64,000 nucleotides of DNA from CAVXHV01 sp963761445. Its GTDB lineage: Bacteria; Planctomycetota; Planctomycetia; Isosphaerales; Isosphaeraceae. The stretch lies in NCBI GenBank assembly GCA_963761445.1, contig CAVXHV010000009.1:682001-746000 (forward strand), written 5' to 3'. Below the pieces are notes generated by a model. The model was given only the letters and a program-made list of their open reading frames with translations. It was not told the origin of the DNA and did not search any database. Positions 10,676 through 19,373 of this stretch are shown in pieces. Each line of letters opens with the position of its first letter. Within the stretch, counting starts at the first letter, position 1. The position numbers and the translations under genes are program-made.

Positions 10676-11305
10676 TCAGCGGCTCAACAACTCGATGATC
10701 AACTGGGGCGTCACCGGCAGCCCTACATCTTGCGCAACCGGCATGCGGCTGATGCGCCCCTCCGGCGGGTCGGTGCTAATCCGGTCTATCCAGTCAGGGA
10801 TTGGGGGCCCGCCTCCACTCGCGACGTTTTCCGCCACGATTTTGCGGGAATGCTCTCGATTCTTCACCTGGATCTCGTCTCCAGGGCGAACAAGGTAGCT
10901 GGGAATGTCGAGCTTCCGTCCGTTGACCATGATGTGTCCGTGTGTGATGAGCTGCCGCGATTGCGGGCGGCTCACCGCAAAACCGAGCCGAGTGACCACA
11001 TTGTCCAGCCGCCGCTCCAGGAGCGACATGAGCGCGTCACCGGTATTTCCCGGCCGCCGCGTGGCTTCTTCGTAGTATTTCCGGAACTGACGTTCGAAGA
11101 TCCCGTAATAACGCTTCACTTTTTGCTTTTCGCGCAGGCGGATGGCATACTCGCTCGCCTTGCTGCGACGAAACTGATGCATGCCCGGCACCCCTTCTCG
11201 ACGGTCCACGGCACACTTCGGTGTGTCGCACCGCGACCCTTTCAAGAAGAGCTTGGCGCCTTCGCGGCGACACAATCGACAAACCGGCCCGATATTACGT
11301 CCCAT
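10676..11305 (-). CDS. rpsD: 30S ribosomal protein S4, zinc-binding type
   Basis: The 209-residue product begins MGRNIGPVCRLCRREG. It has four cysteines (C9, C12, then CDTPKC), the zinc-binding 'C+' form of S4. The S4 RNA-binding domain follows ('RRLDNVVTRLGFAVSRPQSRQLITHGHI'). S4 nucleates 30S assembly on the 5' domain of 16S rRNA and in many bacteria represses its own operon. It sits between rpsK (99 bp upstream) and rpoA (38 bp downstream), as in the alpha operon. Confidence 0.97.
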   Translation of the reverse strand: MGRNIGPVCRLCRREGAKLFLKGSRCDTPKCAVDRREGVPGMHQFRRSKASEYAIRLREKQKVKRYYGIFERQFRKYYEEATRRPGNTGDALMSLLERRLDNVVTRLGFAVSRPQSRQLITHGHIMVNGRKLDIPSYLVRPGDEIQVKNREHSRKIVAENVASGGGPPIPDWIDRISTDPPEGRISRMPVAQDVGLPVTPQLIIELLSR

Positions 11306-11404
11306 GGCGAATTAAGAACCCTTGATCGTGTGGAACCTTGAGGATCACTCGTAATCGCTCGATCCGAAAAACCCGTCGTCGCCTCGCCGAACCAAATTGG
11401 TCCG

Positions 11405-11785
11405 CTACACCCGACGCTTCTTGGGAGGACGGCAGCCGTTGTGCGGCAATGGTGTAACGTCCTCGATGGCCTTGATCAACAATCCGGACGACTGGATCGC
11501 CGTGATCGCGCTCTCGCGACCGGACCCCGGTCCCTTGACCTTGACCTCGACCTCCTTGACACCGTACTTCGTCGCCGCCGCCGCCGCCGTCTCCGCCGCC
11601 CGTTGTGCGGCAAACGGTGTGCTCTTCCGACTTCCCTTGAATCCAACCGTTCCAGACGACGCCCAGCACAACGCATCGCCGTTGGGGTCGGTTATCGTGA
11701 CTGTCGTATTGTTGAAGGTCGCCTTGATGTGCACGACCGCACGGCTCACGTTCCGCCGCGTCTTCCGCTTCTTCGCCTTGGCCAC
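11405..11785 (-). CDS. rpsK: 30S ribosomal protein S11
   Basis: The 126-residue product has the conserved core 'HIKATFNNTTVTITDPNG', the alanine-rich helix 'AAQRAAETAAAAA' and the hallmark C-terminus 'TPLPHNGCRPPKKRRV'. S11 forms part of the platform of the small subunit near the mRNA exit. It is separated from rpsM by 248 bp, an unusually wide gap for this operon. I see no gene in that gap. Confidence 0.97.
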   Translation of the reverse strand: MAKAKKRKTRRNVSRAVVHIKATFNNTTVTITDPNGDALCWASSGTVGFKGSRKSTPFAAQRAAETAAAAATKYGVKEVEVKVKGPGSGRESAITAIQSSGLLIKAIEDVTPLPHNGCRPPKKRRV

Positions 11786-12033
11786 TTTTCCTTCGCTCCT
11801 CGGTTATCCGGTGCCGCTCAGTTCAATGATGACATTCCTGGCGAGCCTTCTCGAATAGGCCAGTCCATTGCAACGAGCCGACCGCCAAGCTCTCCAATCC
11901 TCGCCTCGACCAGAGGAGCCCTGCCGATCCAGTCGCGCCGTTCCCGCCAGAACCGCGATGACAGTTGGCAAAAGTCCGTAATTCCTTTGATGCACCACCG
12001 CACCGACCCGATACGCGATGAGCACCAACTGCC

Positions 12034-12417
12034 TTAACGCAGTTCCTTGACACCCTTCTTGCCCGCAACGGTCTTCCGCGGACCCTTCCGGGTTCGGGCG
12101 TTGGTACGCGTGCGCTGACCTCGGACCGGCAAACCCTTGCGGTGCCGAAGACCCCGATAACAGCCGATGTCACGCAGCCGCGTAATGCACTGCTGAATCT
12201 TCCGGCGAAGCTGACCCTCGACCGTGAAGTCGTTGTCCAAGAGCGACGCCAGCTTCGCTAGCTCATCCTCGGTGAGGTCGCGCGCCTTCTTGTCCGGGTC
12301 AATACCCGTGCGCTGGCACAAGACCCCGGCCAGATATGGGCCGATTCCAAAGATGTACTGCAACGAATAAAACGTGTGCTTGTCGTTGGGGATGTCGACG
12401 CCGAGAATACGAGGCAT
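12034..12417 (-). CDS. rpsM: 30S ribosomal protein S13
   Basis: The 127-residue product starts MPRILGVDIPNDKH and keeps the helix-two-turn-helix region ('YIFGIGPYLAGVLCQRTGI') and the basic tail 'RGQRTRTNARTRKGP'. S13 lies in the head of the small subunit and contacts the P-site tRNA and the large subunit. It is 72 bp downstream of rpmJ, as in many spc/alpha junctions. It is complete and unshifted. Confidence 0.97.
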   Translation of the reverse strand: MPRILGVDIPNDKHTFYSLQYIFGIGPYLAGVLCQRTGIDPDKKARDLTEDELAKLASLLDNDFTVEGQLRRKIQQCITRLRDIGCYRGLRHRKGLPVRGQRTRTNARTRKGPRKTVAGKKGVKELR

Positions 12418-12489
12418 CCGTACGATCTCCGAAGGTTCATTTCCGCTCGGCTCGCAAGTGGCCGGGGCTGGCGAGCCGGCATCGGCCGG

Positions 12490-12603
12490 TTAGCCCTGCC
12501 GCTGCTTGTGGCGGGGGTTAGTGCAGATCACGTACACCTTGCCCGCGCGGCGCACGATCTTGCAGTTCTCACAGATACGCTTCACGCTCGATCGAACTTT
12601 CAT
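12490..12603 (-). CDS. rpmJ: 50S ribosomal protein L36
   Basis: A short gene of 37 codons plus stop, starting at ATG 12603. The product is MKVRSSVKRICENCKIVRRA and onward, ending at Gly37. It has the zinc-ribbon pattern C11, C14, C27 and H32, so it is the zinc-containing (C+) L36. It lies between map and rpsM, the classical place for rpmJ. The 201 bp upstream, where infA often sits, does not encode a recognisable IF-1. Length, motif and location together make the call firm despite the small size. Confidence 0.96.
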   Translation of the reverse strand: MKVRSSVKRICENCKIVRRAGKVYVICTNPRHKQRQG

Positions 12604-12804
12604 ATTGTCTTCAACCACATCGAATGGCCAACGTCGTGGCCATCTCGATCTCCAGAACAACACCGCTGAGCATAAGGCCGAATTTAGTAACTATACTCAC
12701 GCCGGCGCCAATCCGCAAGAGTGGAGCCCGCCAGATCGTGGTTGTGATTATGCGTACATCAGACGCGCATGCCGTTTTCTTGCCTCGCTTTCCTTCGGTC
12801 GCCG

Positions 12805-13806
12805 TCAATCTTCCAGATAGGTCAGCACGCGAGGCCCTTCTGGAGTCATGGCGACCGTGTGCTCGAAGTGCGCGGCCACTCGGCGATCCTTGGTCTCCAC
12901 CGTCCAACCGTCCGATAAAGTTCGAACCTCCTTCGTGCCCAGCGCAACCATCGGCTCGATCGCCAGCACGATACCCGGCTCGAGTTTGATGTCGTGTTGC
13001 CGTAACGCGGTACTCGCAAAATTCGGGACCTGCGGGTCCTCGTGCATCGTCTGCCCGATACCATGACCGACAAACTTCTCGATCACGTACATTCCCTGGC
13101 TCTTCACGTAGCGTTCCATGAGACTAGCCACCTCCAGCCACGTGTTGCAGCGGGCCATGGCTCGAATTGCCAGGTTCAACGTCTCGTTCGTCACGTCCAG
13201 AAGTTTCTGCACTTCCGGTCGTACCGGCCCGATCGCCAGCGTGACCGCGGCATCGCCGCACCAGCCGTTGATCCGGCATCCGGTGTCAATTGAAACGACG
13301 TCGCCCTCCCGCAGCGGACGGCGATTCGGGATGCCATGCACCACCTGTTCGTTCACGCTGGCGCAGATCACGGCCGGGAACGGAGGCTTTCCCTTGGTTG
13401 AGCAGGGATAACCCAGGAACAGCGGAGTTGCTTGATGTTCGCGAAAGATCGCCGCGACCGCTTCATCCATCGCCGCGGTGCACGCCCCCGGAACGGCCAT
13501 CCGCCGTACCTCTTCAAGCGCCTTGGCGACGACCCGCCCGGCCTCCCGCATCATGTCGATCTCGCGCGGGCTCTTGAGCTTGATAACCGGGGGTGAATCG
13601 CCGCGCCTGCCGCCCGCGCCACCCGGTTTCGGCCGCCTCAGGCCCGACAAGATTGATGGCAGCGATGGCCGGCCGACCATGCTTCGGTGGGATGACACTT
13701 CGGGGGTCCTCTTTATTCCAGATGATGTCTCGCCCACTGGCTTCGACTTCCCTATCAATATACGCCATCGGCGCTGGAAGTGCGCACTCCCTGCTTCACG
13801 ATTCAC
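12805..13806 (-). CDS. map: Type I methionine aminopeptidase
   Basis: The catalytic core shows the family's dimetal ligands: two Asp in 'SIDTGCRINGWCGDAAVTLAIG', His in 'KFVGHGIGQTMHEDP', Glu in 'VLAIEPMVAL' and Glu in 'FEHTVAM'. The enzyme removes the initiator Met from nascent proteins. The GTG at 13806 overlaps the secY stop (GTGA), suggesting translational coupling. From it the product is 333 residues with an unusual N-terminal extension of about 70 residues. The next in-frame ATG at 13680 would give about 291 residues. Which start is used is open, because neither has an obvious ribosome site. The gene directly follows secY; the adk often found between them is absent. Confidence 0.93.
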   Translation of the reverse strand: MNREAGSAHFQRRWRILIGKSKPVGETSSGIKRTPEVSSHRSMVGRPSLPSILSGLRRPKPGGAGGRRGDSPPVIKLKSPREIDMMREAGRVVAKALEEVRRMAVPGACTAAMDEAVAAIFREHQATPLFLGYPCSTKGKPPFPAVICASVNEQVVHGIPNRRPLREGDVVSIDTGCRINGWCGDAAVTLAIGPVRPEVQKLLDVTNETLNLAIRAMARCNTWLEVASLMERYVKSQGMYVIEKFVGHGIGQTMHEDPQVPNFASTALRQHDIKLEPGIVLAIEPMVALGTKEVRTLSDGWTVETKDRRVAAHFEHTVAMTPEGPRVLTYLED

Positions 13807-15185
13807 TTCCGGGTCACCAGCCCTGAGTAACTTCGCACAACCAGATGGCCGTCGATCTTCTGCACAAGATCAAGACAGACGCTGATGACAATCAGCAGCC
13901 CCGTCCCGCCTAGAAATGACGCGACTGTCCAGTCGACCTGAAGTGCCGATTGCACGAGCGACGGAATCACCGCGACCAGCGCCAGGAAGGCCGCTCCAAC
14001 ATAGGTGATTCGCAACATCACTTTTTCGAGATAATCGGCCGTTCGCCGGCCGGGCCGGTAACCCGGAATGAAGCTGCCCAGATCCTTGAGGTTCTCGGCC
14101 ATGTCCTTGGGGTTAAACGTGATCGCTGTCCAGAAATAACAGAAGAAATAGATCAAGATCACGTAGCAGACAGTGTAGATATAGCTCTGGCGCTGAAACG
14201 CGTACGAGAGATCGCGGAAAACCCCGGCGAACACCGATCCGATCGTCCACTGCTCGGACTGCAGATTACTGGTGGCCCGCTCCAGACTGGTGAAAACGAA
14301 CGATGGGAAAATCAAGAGGCTGGAAGCAAAAATGATCGGCATCACGCCCGCCTGATTCACCTTCAGCGGCAGAAACTGCTTGGTGCCGCCATACACCCTG
14401 CGGCCACGGACGTGCTTGGCCGATTGCGTCGGAATGCGCCGCTGGCTCTCCGTGATCGCAATCACACCCACGACCACGGCTATAAAGAGCCCGATTAACA
14501 TCAAAATCGTCGTGATCCCGTATTTGCCCGGCTCGGCGTTGAGCTTCGACGTGGAGTTGTACCAGAGGCCATTCGGCCCGGTAATCGCAACCGGCAGTCG
14601 GGCCAGGATGCCCGCCATGATCAGCAGGCTGATCCCGTTGCCGATCCCGTATTCGTCAATCTGCTCACCGATCCACATCAGGAAAATCGTGCCCGCCGTC
14701 ATGATGCAGACACACACGAACCCGTTCCAGAACGTGTGGTATCGCTGCAGCACCACATTCATCTGCGGACTCATCATGTACTGTACCCAGAAGGCGCTCT
14801 GAACCGCACAGAGAACCACAGTCGCGTAGCGGGTGTATTCGTTGATGCGCTTCCGTCCGCTTTCGCCCTCCTTCATCATCGCTTCGAGCGATGGAACAAC
14901 GCTGGCGAGAAGCTGAAAGATGATCGAAGCCGAAATGTACGGCATGATTCCCAGGCCGAAGATCGTGCTCATCCCGATCGAGGTGCCGCCGAACATCGCG
15001 ACAGTACCGAAAAGTTTGCCGGCCGTGTGACCACTCTGCTGGTCCTCCCAGTTCTTCAACTGCGCCTGATTGACGATCGGCAGCGGCACGTAGAAGCCGA
15101 TCCGGTAGATCGCCAGCAGCAGGCACGTGAAGAGGATCTTGCGCCTGAGCTCAGGTACCTTGAAAATGGTGATGAACTTATCCAC
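13803..15185 (-). CDS. secY: Preprotein translocase subunit SecY
   Basis: The product is a ten-helix membrane protein forming the protein-conducting channel with SecE and SecG. The start is taken at GTG 15185 (VDKFITIFKVPELRRK), preceded by the strong site GAGGAGGGGA; 43 upstream residues in the same frame do not resemble SecY. Recognisable segments are the first helix 'ILFTCLLLAIYRIGFYVPLP', the plug region 'GGTSIGMSTIFGLGIMPYI', and the cytoplasmic loops 'ESGRKRINEYTRYATV' and 'TQSAKHVRGRRVYGG'. It is about 460 residues, slightly longer than the Escherichia coli protein. The secY stop overlaps the map GTG. Confidence 0.97.
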   Translation of the reverse strand: MDKFITIFKVPELRRKILFTCLLLAIYRIGFYVPLPIVNQAQLKNWEDQQSGHTAGKLFGTVAMFGGTSIGMSTIFGLGIMPYISASIIFQLLASVVPSLEAMMKEGESGRKRINEYTRYATVVLCAVQSAFWVQYMMSPQMNVVLQRYHTFWNGFVCVCIMTAGTIFLMWIGEQIDEYGIGNGISLLIMAGILARLPVAITGPNGLWYNSTSKLNAEPGKYGITTILMLIGLFIAVVVGVIAITESQRRIPTQSAKHVRGRRVYGGTKQFLPLKVNQAGVMPIIFASSLLIFPSFVFTSLERATSNLQSEQWTIGSVFAGVFRDLSYAFQRQSYIYTVCYVILIYFFCYFWTAITFNPKDMAENLKDLGSFIPGYRPGRRTADYLEKVMLRITYVGAAFLALVAVIPSLVQSALQVDWTVASFLGGTGLLIVISVCLDLVQKIDGHLVVRSYSGLVTRK

Positions 15186-15347
15186 GAGCGATCCCCTCCT
15201 CGAATTCAACCGCTTCCGGGTATCGTGGGCAAGCCCATTCGGGGCCTGGCTCGCCCAGGCTGCACCACCCACAAAGCCACGCTCGCTTAGAATAGGACGG
15301 CGGCTGCACGCCAATCGCTCCTTTACGGCTCAATCGCCCGAGGCTGC

Positions 15348-15854
15348 TCAATCGCCCGAGGCTGCTGCATTCTCCGATCGACCGGAGACTGCATGGGGAC
15401 GATAGGGCACGATGACGCTTTTACCCCCGGCAGCGGCAATCTTCGAAGCGGCCGACGCGCTGAACTTGGTCGCGTGCACTTCCAGCGGCTTGGAAAGCGC
15501 GCCGGTCGCCAGGATCTTGATTCCATCGTGCTCCTGACCCTTGACCAGACCGCAGGCACGAAGTGTCTTTTCGTCCACGACCGAGCCGGCAGGGAACCGC
15601 TCTTCGAGAGCCGACAAATTCACGACCACGTAGCTCTTCTTGAACGCGCCGTTGAAGAACCCACGCTTGGGCACGCGCCGGGCCAGCGGCATCTGCCCCC
15701 CCTCGAAGATCGGGCTGATCTTGAACCCCTGCCGCGACGAATGCCCCTTGTGGCCCTTGCCGGACGTCTTGCCGTGCCCCGAGCCGACGCCACGGCCGAT
15801 GCGCTTGCGCTTCTTACGCTTGTGGATACCTTTGTGTACGTCGTGAAGTTGCAT
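15348..15854 (-). CDS. rplO: 50S ribosomal protein L15
   Basis: The product (168 residues) starts MQLHDVHKGIHKRKKRKRIGRGVGSGHGKTSGKGHKG, a typical L15 glycine/lysine-rich N-terminus, followed by 'FEGGQMPLARRVPKRGF'. Its ATG overlaps the rpsE stop (TGATG), so the two are translationally coupled. No rpmD (L30) lies between rpsE and rplO, where it sits in many bacteria. Just beyond its stop, between 15327 and 15364, is a tandem copy of CTGCTCAATCGCCCGAGG, a short direct repeat. Confidence 0.97.
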   Translation of the reverse strand: MQLHDVHKGIHKRKKRKRIGRGVGSGHGKTSGKGHKGHSSRQGFKISPIFEGGQMPLARRVPKRGFFNGAFKKSYVVVNLSALEERFPAGSVVDEKTLRACGLVKGQEHDGIKILATGALSKPLEVHATKFSASAASKIAAAGGKSVIVPYRPHAVSGRSENAAASGD

Positions 15855-16363
15855 CAGAGAGGCACTCCTCGCAAACGAGCAATTTCATCTTTGGTTCGAA
15901 GCTGAAGCAACGCGTCGAGCGCCGCTTTGACCAGGTTGAGCTTGTTATTCGAGCCGAAGCTCTTGGTCAAGATGTCCTTGACCCCGGCAGACTCGACCAC
16001 GGCTCGTACCGCCCCACCTGCGATGACTCCCGTGCCCGGGCTTGCCGGCATGAGCAGCACCTTCGCGGCGCCGTATTTCCCGACCACCATGTGTGGAATC
16101 GTCGATCCCCTGAGGTTCACCCGGTGCATCTGCTTGTGGGCATCCTTGACCCCTTTCTCGACGGCAGGGGGCACCTCGTTGGCCTTGCCATAGCCCCAGC
16201 CGACCTGGCCGCGGCCGTTGCCGACCACGACCAATGCGTTGAAGCTGAACCGGCGGCCTCCCTTGACGACCGCCGCGCAGCGCCGGATCGACACCACACT
16301 CTCGTTCCACTCACCGCGGTCGCGGTCTCGATCGCGGTCACGGTCACGTCCCTCGTTCGCCAC
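15854..16363 (-). CDS. rpsE: 30S ribosomal protein S5 with Asp-Arg repeat N-terminus
   Basis: The start is set at GTG 16363 (VANEGRDRDRDRDRDRGE), preceded by GGGGAG. Longer reading adds 42 residues unlike S5. The core has the S5 double-stranded-RNA-binding-like domain ('VVKGGRRFSFNALVVVGNGRGQVGWGYGKANEVP') and the C-terminal fold ('GTGVIAGGAVRAVVESAGVKDI'). The odd part is a run of five Asp-Arg pairs near residues 7-16, encoded by a GACCGN-type hexamer repeat at about 16312-16345. S5 helps control translational accuracy at the mRNA entry. The gene is otherwise normal at 169 residues. Confidence 0.95.
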   Translation of the reverse strand: MANEGRDRDRDRDRDRGEWNESVVSIRRCAAVVKGGRRFSFNALVVVGNGRGQVGWGYGKANEVPPAVEKGVKDAHKQMHRVNLRGSTIPHMVVGKYGAAKVLLMPASPGTGVIAGGAVRAVVESAGVKDILTKSFGSNNKLNLVKAALDALLQLRTKDEIARLRGVPL

Positions 16364-16404
16364 GGACGAACTCCCCAGACATTGGTCTTTTGAAGGAATC
16401 GAGT

Positions 16405-16783
16405 CTAGAACAAGAGCCCAGCCTCGCGGGCGGCCTGGGCCAGCGCCGCGACCCGCCCATGATACTTGTAGCTTCGGCGGTCGAAGCAAACCTTGTCAAT
16501 ACCGGCCTTTTTGGCTCTCTCGGCTACCGCCCGGCCGACGGCTGCGGCCGCCGCCTTGTTACCGCCGTACTTGAGCTGAGCACGTAACTCCGAGTCCAGA
16601 CTGCTCGCCGAGACGAGAATCGCCCCCAGCTCGTCGTTCACCATCTGTGCGTAAATGTGCTTCGAGCTGCGAAATACCGCAAGGCGAGGCCGCTGCGGCC
16701 GTTCCGGAAAGCCGGTTCCGGACGCGCTGCTGACGCCGCTTCCGCCGAGTCTGAACCATACGCTGCTGATTGGCAATATTCAC
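16405..16783 (-). CDS. rplR: 50S ribosomal protein L18, one frameshift
   Basis: Two frames together encode L18. The N-terminal part starts at GTG 16783 (VNIANQQRMVQTRRKRRQQRVRNRLSGTAA) and the rest continues as RPRLAVFRSSKHIYAQ through to 'HGRVAALAQAAREAGLLF'. One extra base at about 16690-16693 separates them; removing it gives a standard L18 of about 125 residues. L18 carries 5S rRNA into the large subunit and is essential, so a sequence error is the likely cause. It lies between rplF and rpsE as expected. Confidence 0.9.
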
Positions 16784-16829
16784 GACACCATCCTCGTCTC
16801 TTCGGTCAACATGCTTAAAAACCGGAAGG

Positions 16830-17381
16830 TTACTTCGAGCCAAAGGCCTTGCCGGCCTTGCGGCGAACAAACTCCCCTTCGTAGCGAATGCCCTTTCCCT
16901 TGTAGGGCTCGGGCGGGCGCACCTTGCGGACCACCGCCGCGAACTGCCCCACAGCCTGCTTGTCGGCCCCGCTGATCGTGACGTGCGTCGGATCCACCAC
17001 TTGTACGTTCACTCCCGCCGGCGCCTCGAGCACAACCTGGTTTGCGTACCCGACCTGCAGGGCTATCGTATTCGCCTTCTTGAGCTGGGCCTGATATCCC
17101 ACACCGACAATCTCGAGCTTCTTGGTATAACCCGTCGTCACTCCCTGCACCATGTTGGCAACCAGACTGCGAGTCAACCCATGCAGCGAACGATTGGTTC
17201 GCTCATCATCGTGTCGCTTGCAAAGAATCTGCCCGGCGGCCTGGTCGAAGGCAACTTCGATCTCGCTCCGGTGTGTGAAGCGGAGCTTGCCCTTCGGGCC
17301 TTCGACCTCGATCGTCTGATCGGCGATCGAGACCTTCACCGAAGGCGGCACCGGAACCGGCTTGCGTCCAATCCGCGACAT
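16830..17381 (-). CDS. rplF: 50S ribosomal protein L6
   Basis: The 183-residue product begins MSRIGRKPVPVPPSVKVSI and has the two L6 repeats, including 'VEGPKGKLRFTH' and the C-terminal signature 'RPPEPYKGKGIRYEGEFVRRKAGK'. L6 sits at the base of the L7/L12 stalk near the factor-binding site. It is in the normal spc order after rpsH. It is complete and unshifted. Confidence 0.97.
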   Translation of the reverse strand: MSRIGRKPVPVPPSVKVSIADQTIEVEGPKGKLRFTHRSEIEVAFDQAAGQILCKRHDDERTNRSLHGLTRSLVANMVQGVTTGYTKKLEIVGVGYQAQLKKANTIALQVGYANQVVLEAPAGVNVQVVDPTHVTISGADKQAVGQFAAVVRKVRPPEPYKGKGIRYEGEFVRRKAGKAFGSK

Positions 17382-17482
17382 CGTTCTATCTTCCTTCTAT
17401 CCGATTGAATGTGAATCTCTTGTCTACTGCCAGACGGCCGCCTGACGGACGACCGGACGCGCCGCCGCCACCGGTCCTCGCG

Positions 17483-17878
17483 TCAATGAATCAAGGCGAG
17501 CACCTCACCGCCGACTTTCTCGGTCCGTGCCCGGCGATCGCTCAGGACGCCCCGCGGCGTGCTCAGAATCTGGATTCCCATTCCTCCCAGCACCGGCTTC
17601 AGCTCTTGATAGCCCATGTAAACTCGTCGCCCGGGCTTGCTCACCCGATCGATGCGGTTGATCAAACGCTCGCCGTTAGGGCCGTATTTCATTTGCAAAC
17701 GCAGCGTCCTGCACGGAATCGTGTCGATTTCCTCATAATCCCAGATGTAGCCCTCGTCTTTCAGGACTTGCGCGATGCCGCGCCGCATGTTCGAAGCGGG
17801 CATCTCGAGCACGGTCCGTTCGATCCGGACTGCATTACGAATACGGGTGAGCATATCGGCGATCGGGTCGGTCATCAT
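17483..17878 (-). CDS. rpsH: 30S ribosomal protein S8
   Basis: The 131-residue product starts MMTDPIADMLTRIRNAVRIE, the standard S8 opening, and ends with the conserved 'PVLGGMGIQILSTPRGVLSDRRARTEKVGGEVLALIH'-type C-terminus. S8 binds the central domain of 16S rRNA and in E. coli represses the spc operon by binding its mRNA. It follows rpsN after 143 bp, a gap that holds a hairpin discussed separately. It is intact. Confidence 0.97.
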   Translation of the reverse strand: MMTDPIADMLTRIRNAVRIERTVLEMPASNMRRGIAQVLKDEGYIWDYEEIDTIPCRTLRLQMKYGPNGERLINRIDRVSKPGRRVYMGYQELKPVLGGMGIQILSTPRGVLSDRRARTEKVGGEVLALIH

Positions 17879-17955
17879 GGCGAAGGAGCCTTCTTGAACC
17901 GTTGCGGGTTACGCGGTTGGCCGCGACTGGAACCGGGAACCAAGCTTTTTCTGCG

Positions 17956-17976
17956 AGCCTGCGGCAGGCTTTTTTT
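17956..17976 (+). terminator. Terminator-like hairpin facing the plus strand, inside the spc cluster
   Basis: The plus strand reads AGCCTGCGGCAGGCT followed by TTTTTTT: a 6-bp GC-rich stem, 3-nt loop and U-tract, the form of an intrinsic terminator. It sits in the 143-bp gap between rpsN and rpsH, which are both read from the minus strand. On that strand the stem is preceded by A's and has no U-tract, so it should not terminate the operon. It could stop antisense transcription, or act as an RNA structure between the genes. Confidence 0.55.
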
Positions 17977-18021
17977 CACCCGCCGCCACGGAGCGACATC
18001 GGCCGCTTCGAGCAAGCCGGC

Positions 18022-18207
18022 TCACCAGCTCGCCTTCTTGACACCCGGAATCAGGCCGCGGAGAGCCAGGTTCCGGAAGCAGATCCGGCAGACGCCGAAT
18101 TTGCGGTAAAAGCCACGAGGTCGCCCGCACAAGCGACAGCGGTTGCGATGCTGAACCGCAAACTTGCGCGGGGTTTCCGATTTGATCTTCTGGGCCTTGG
18201 TGGACAT
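18022..18207 (-). CDS. rpsN: 30S ribosomal protein S14 type Z
   Basis: The 61-residue product has the zinc-binding pattern of type Z S14: CRLCGRP and CRICF (two CxxC pairs), with the conserved 'RKFGVCRICFRNLALRGLIPGVKKASW' C-terminus. S14 assembles late into the head of the small subunit. The gene lies between rplE and rpsH as in the spc operon. It is complete. Confidence 0.97.
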   Translation of the reverse strand: MSTKAQKIKSETPRKFAVQHRNRCRLCGRPRGFYRKFGVCRICFRNLALRGLIPGVKKASW

Positions 18208-18334
18208 AAGCTGCTCTTAACCCTCAAAAAAACGCTCGGTCTTGTTCCACCGGACTGTCGACTTCCCTTCGCTCCACGCCATCTCGAGCCACCACCCTCG
18301 CTCTCTCTTCCCGGGCTCGAACACTCCCCATTGG

Positions 18335-18891
18335 TCATTTCCCCTTGGCCACCGGCTGGCGGAACGGCAAACCAAACTGGTGCAACAGCTCGCGCGCCTG
18401 CTCGTCGTTCGGGGCTGTCGTCACGATCGTGATGTCCATTCCGTGCTGTGCTGCATCTTGTCGGCGTCGATCTCGGGAAAAACGACCTGCTCGGCAAGTC
18501 CCAGGCTGAAGTTGCCGTGCCCGTCGAAGCTGTTCGGGTTCACCCCGCGGAAGTCCCTGATTCGCGGCAGAGCGATCGAGATCAAGCGGTCCAGGAACTC
18601 GTACATCCGCCGGCCGCGCAAGGTCACCTTGCAGCCGATGTCGTTTCCCTCGCGGAGCCGGAATCCCGACACCGAAACCTTGGCCTTGGTGACCACCGGC
18701 TTCTGGCCGCTGATCTTGGACAGGCTGTCCACGGCCGACTCGAGCTGGGCCTTGTCCTGAGTCGCCTTGCCCACACCCATGTTGATGACGATCTTTGTCA
18801 GCTTCGGAATCGCCATCGGGTTCTGATGATTGAACTTGGCGGCAATCGCCTTGGCGATGTCGTTCCGGTACAGATCGAGCAAGCGAGCCAT
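18335..18891 (-). CDS. rplE: 50S ribosomal protein L5, one frameshift
   Basis: The start is ATG 18891 (MARLLDLYRNDIAKAI), with AAGGA upstream. The first frame runs through the L5 core ('KLTKIVINMGVGKA', 'GQKPVVTKAKVSVSGFRLREG') to EIDADKMQH. The conserved end (GMDITIVTTAPNDEQARELL and onward) is in another frame, stopping at 18335. The switch is at about 18441-18450 and fits one missing base. Joined, the protein has about 185 residues, normal for L5, which binds 5S rRNA and contacts the P-site tRNA. Confidence 0.92.
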
Positions 18892-18938
18892 TCCCGTGAT
18901 CCTTCGATTCAATTCAACTCAAGTCGGTTCGGATGTTT

Positions 18939-19325
18939 TCAAGCCTTTTTGGGGGCAGCGGTCCGGTTCTTGGCATGTGCCGCCTTGCGCGGGCCGATGT
19001 TGCCCAGGCTGGCCCCACAGGTCTTGCAGTAGCGCTGCTTCTGCCCCTCGTCGGTGAACCGGCGGCCGAACCGAACACCACGGTTGCACTTGGCGCAGTA
19101 GAGCTTCACGTTGGAGACGTCGATCGGCATCTCCTTGGAAAGCCGGCCCCCCTGCGGGTTCTTCTGGCTCGGCCTCAAGTGTTTGTAAACGCGGTTTATC
19201 CCCTCGACGACAATCTTGTTTCGCTCGGGAATCGCCCGCAGCACCTTGGCGATCCTCCGCTCGGACTTCGTCCCCTTGTCGTCGCCGGCGATCACTTCCA
19301 CCTGGTCGTCTTTTCGTATGTTCAT
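18939..19325 (-). CDS. rplX: 50S ribosomal protein L24
   Basis: The 128-residue product begins MNIRKDDQVEVIAGDDKG, a KOW motif, and ends with a zinc-finger-like CAKC/CKTC region often seen in longer L24 proteins. It also has an extra stretch SERRIA just after the KOW motif (about residues 21-26). L24 starts large-subunit assembly near the tunnel exit. It lies between rplN and rplE in the usual order. The extra residues may be lineage-specific or result from compensating sequence errors; the frame stays open either way. Confidence 0.93.
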   Translation of the reverse strand: MNIRKDDQVEVIAGDDKGTKSERRIAKVLRAIPERNKIVVEGINRVYKHLRPSQKNPQGGRLSKEMPIDVSNVKLYCAKCNRGVRFGRRFTDEGQKQRYCKTCGASLGNIGPRKAAHAKNRTAAPKKA

Positions 19326-19373
19326 GGTCTGCTCGCGATTTCGCTCTCTTGTTCGGCTGGAACCTCGGCTCCC

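Noticed and set aside
12604..12804. infA hidden between map and rpmJ
   Set aside because: Read in both strands, no IF-1-like sequence is present.
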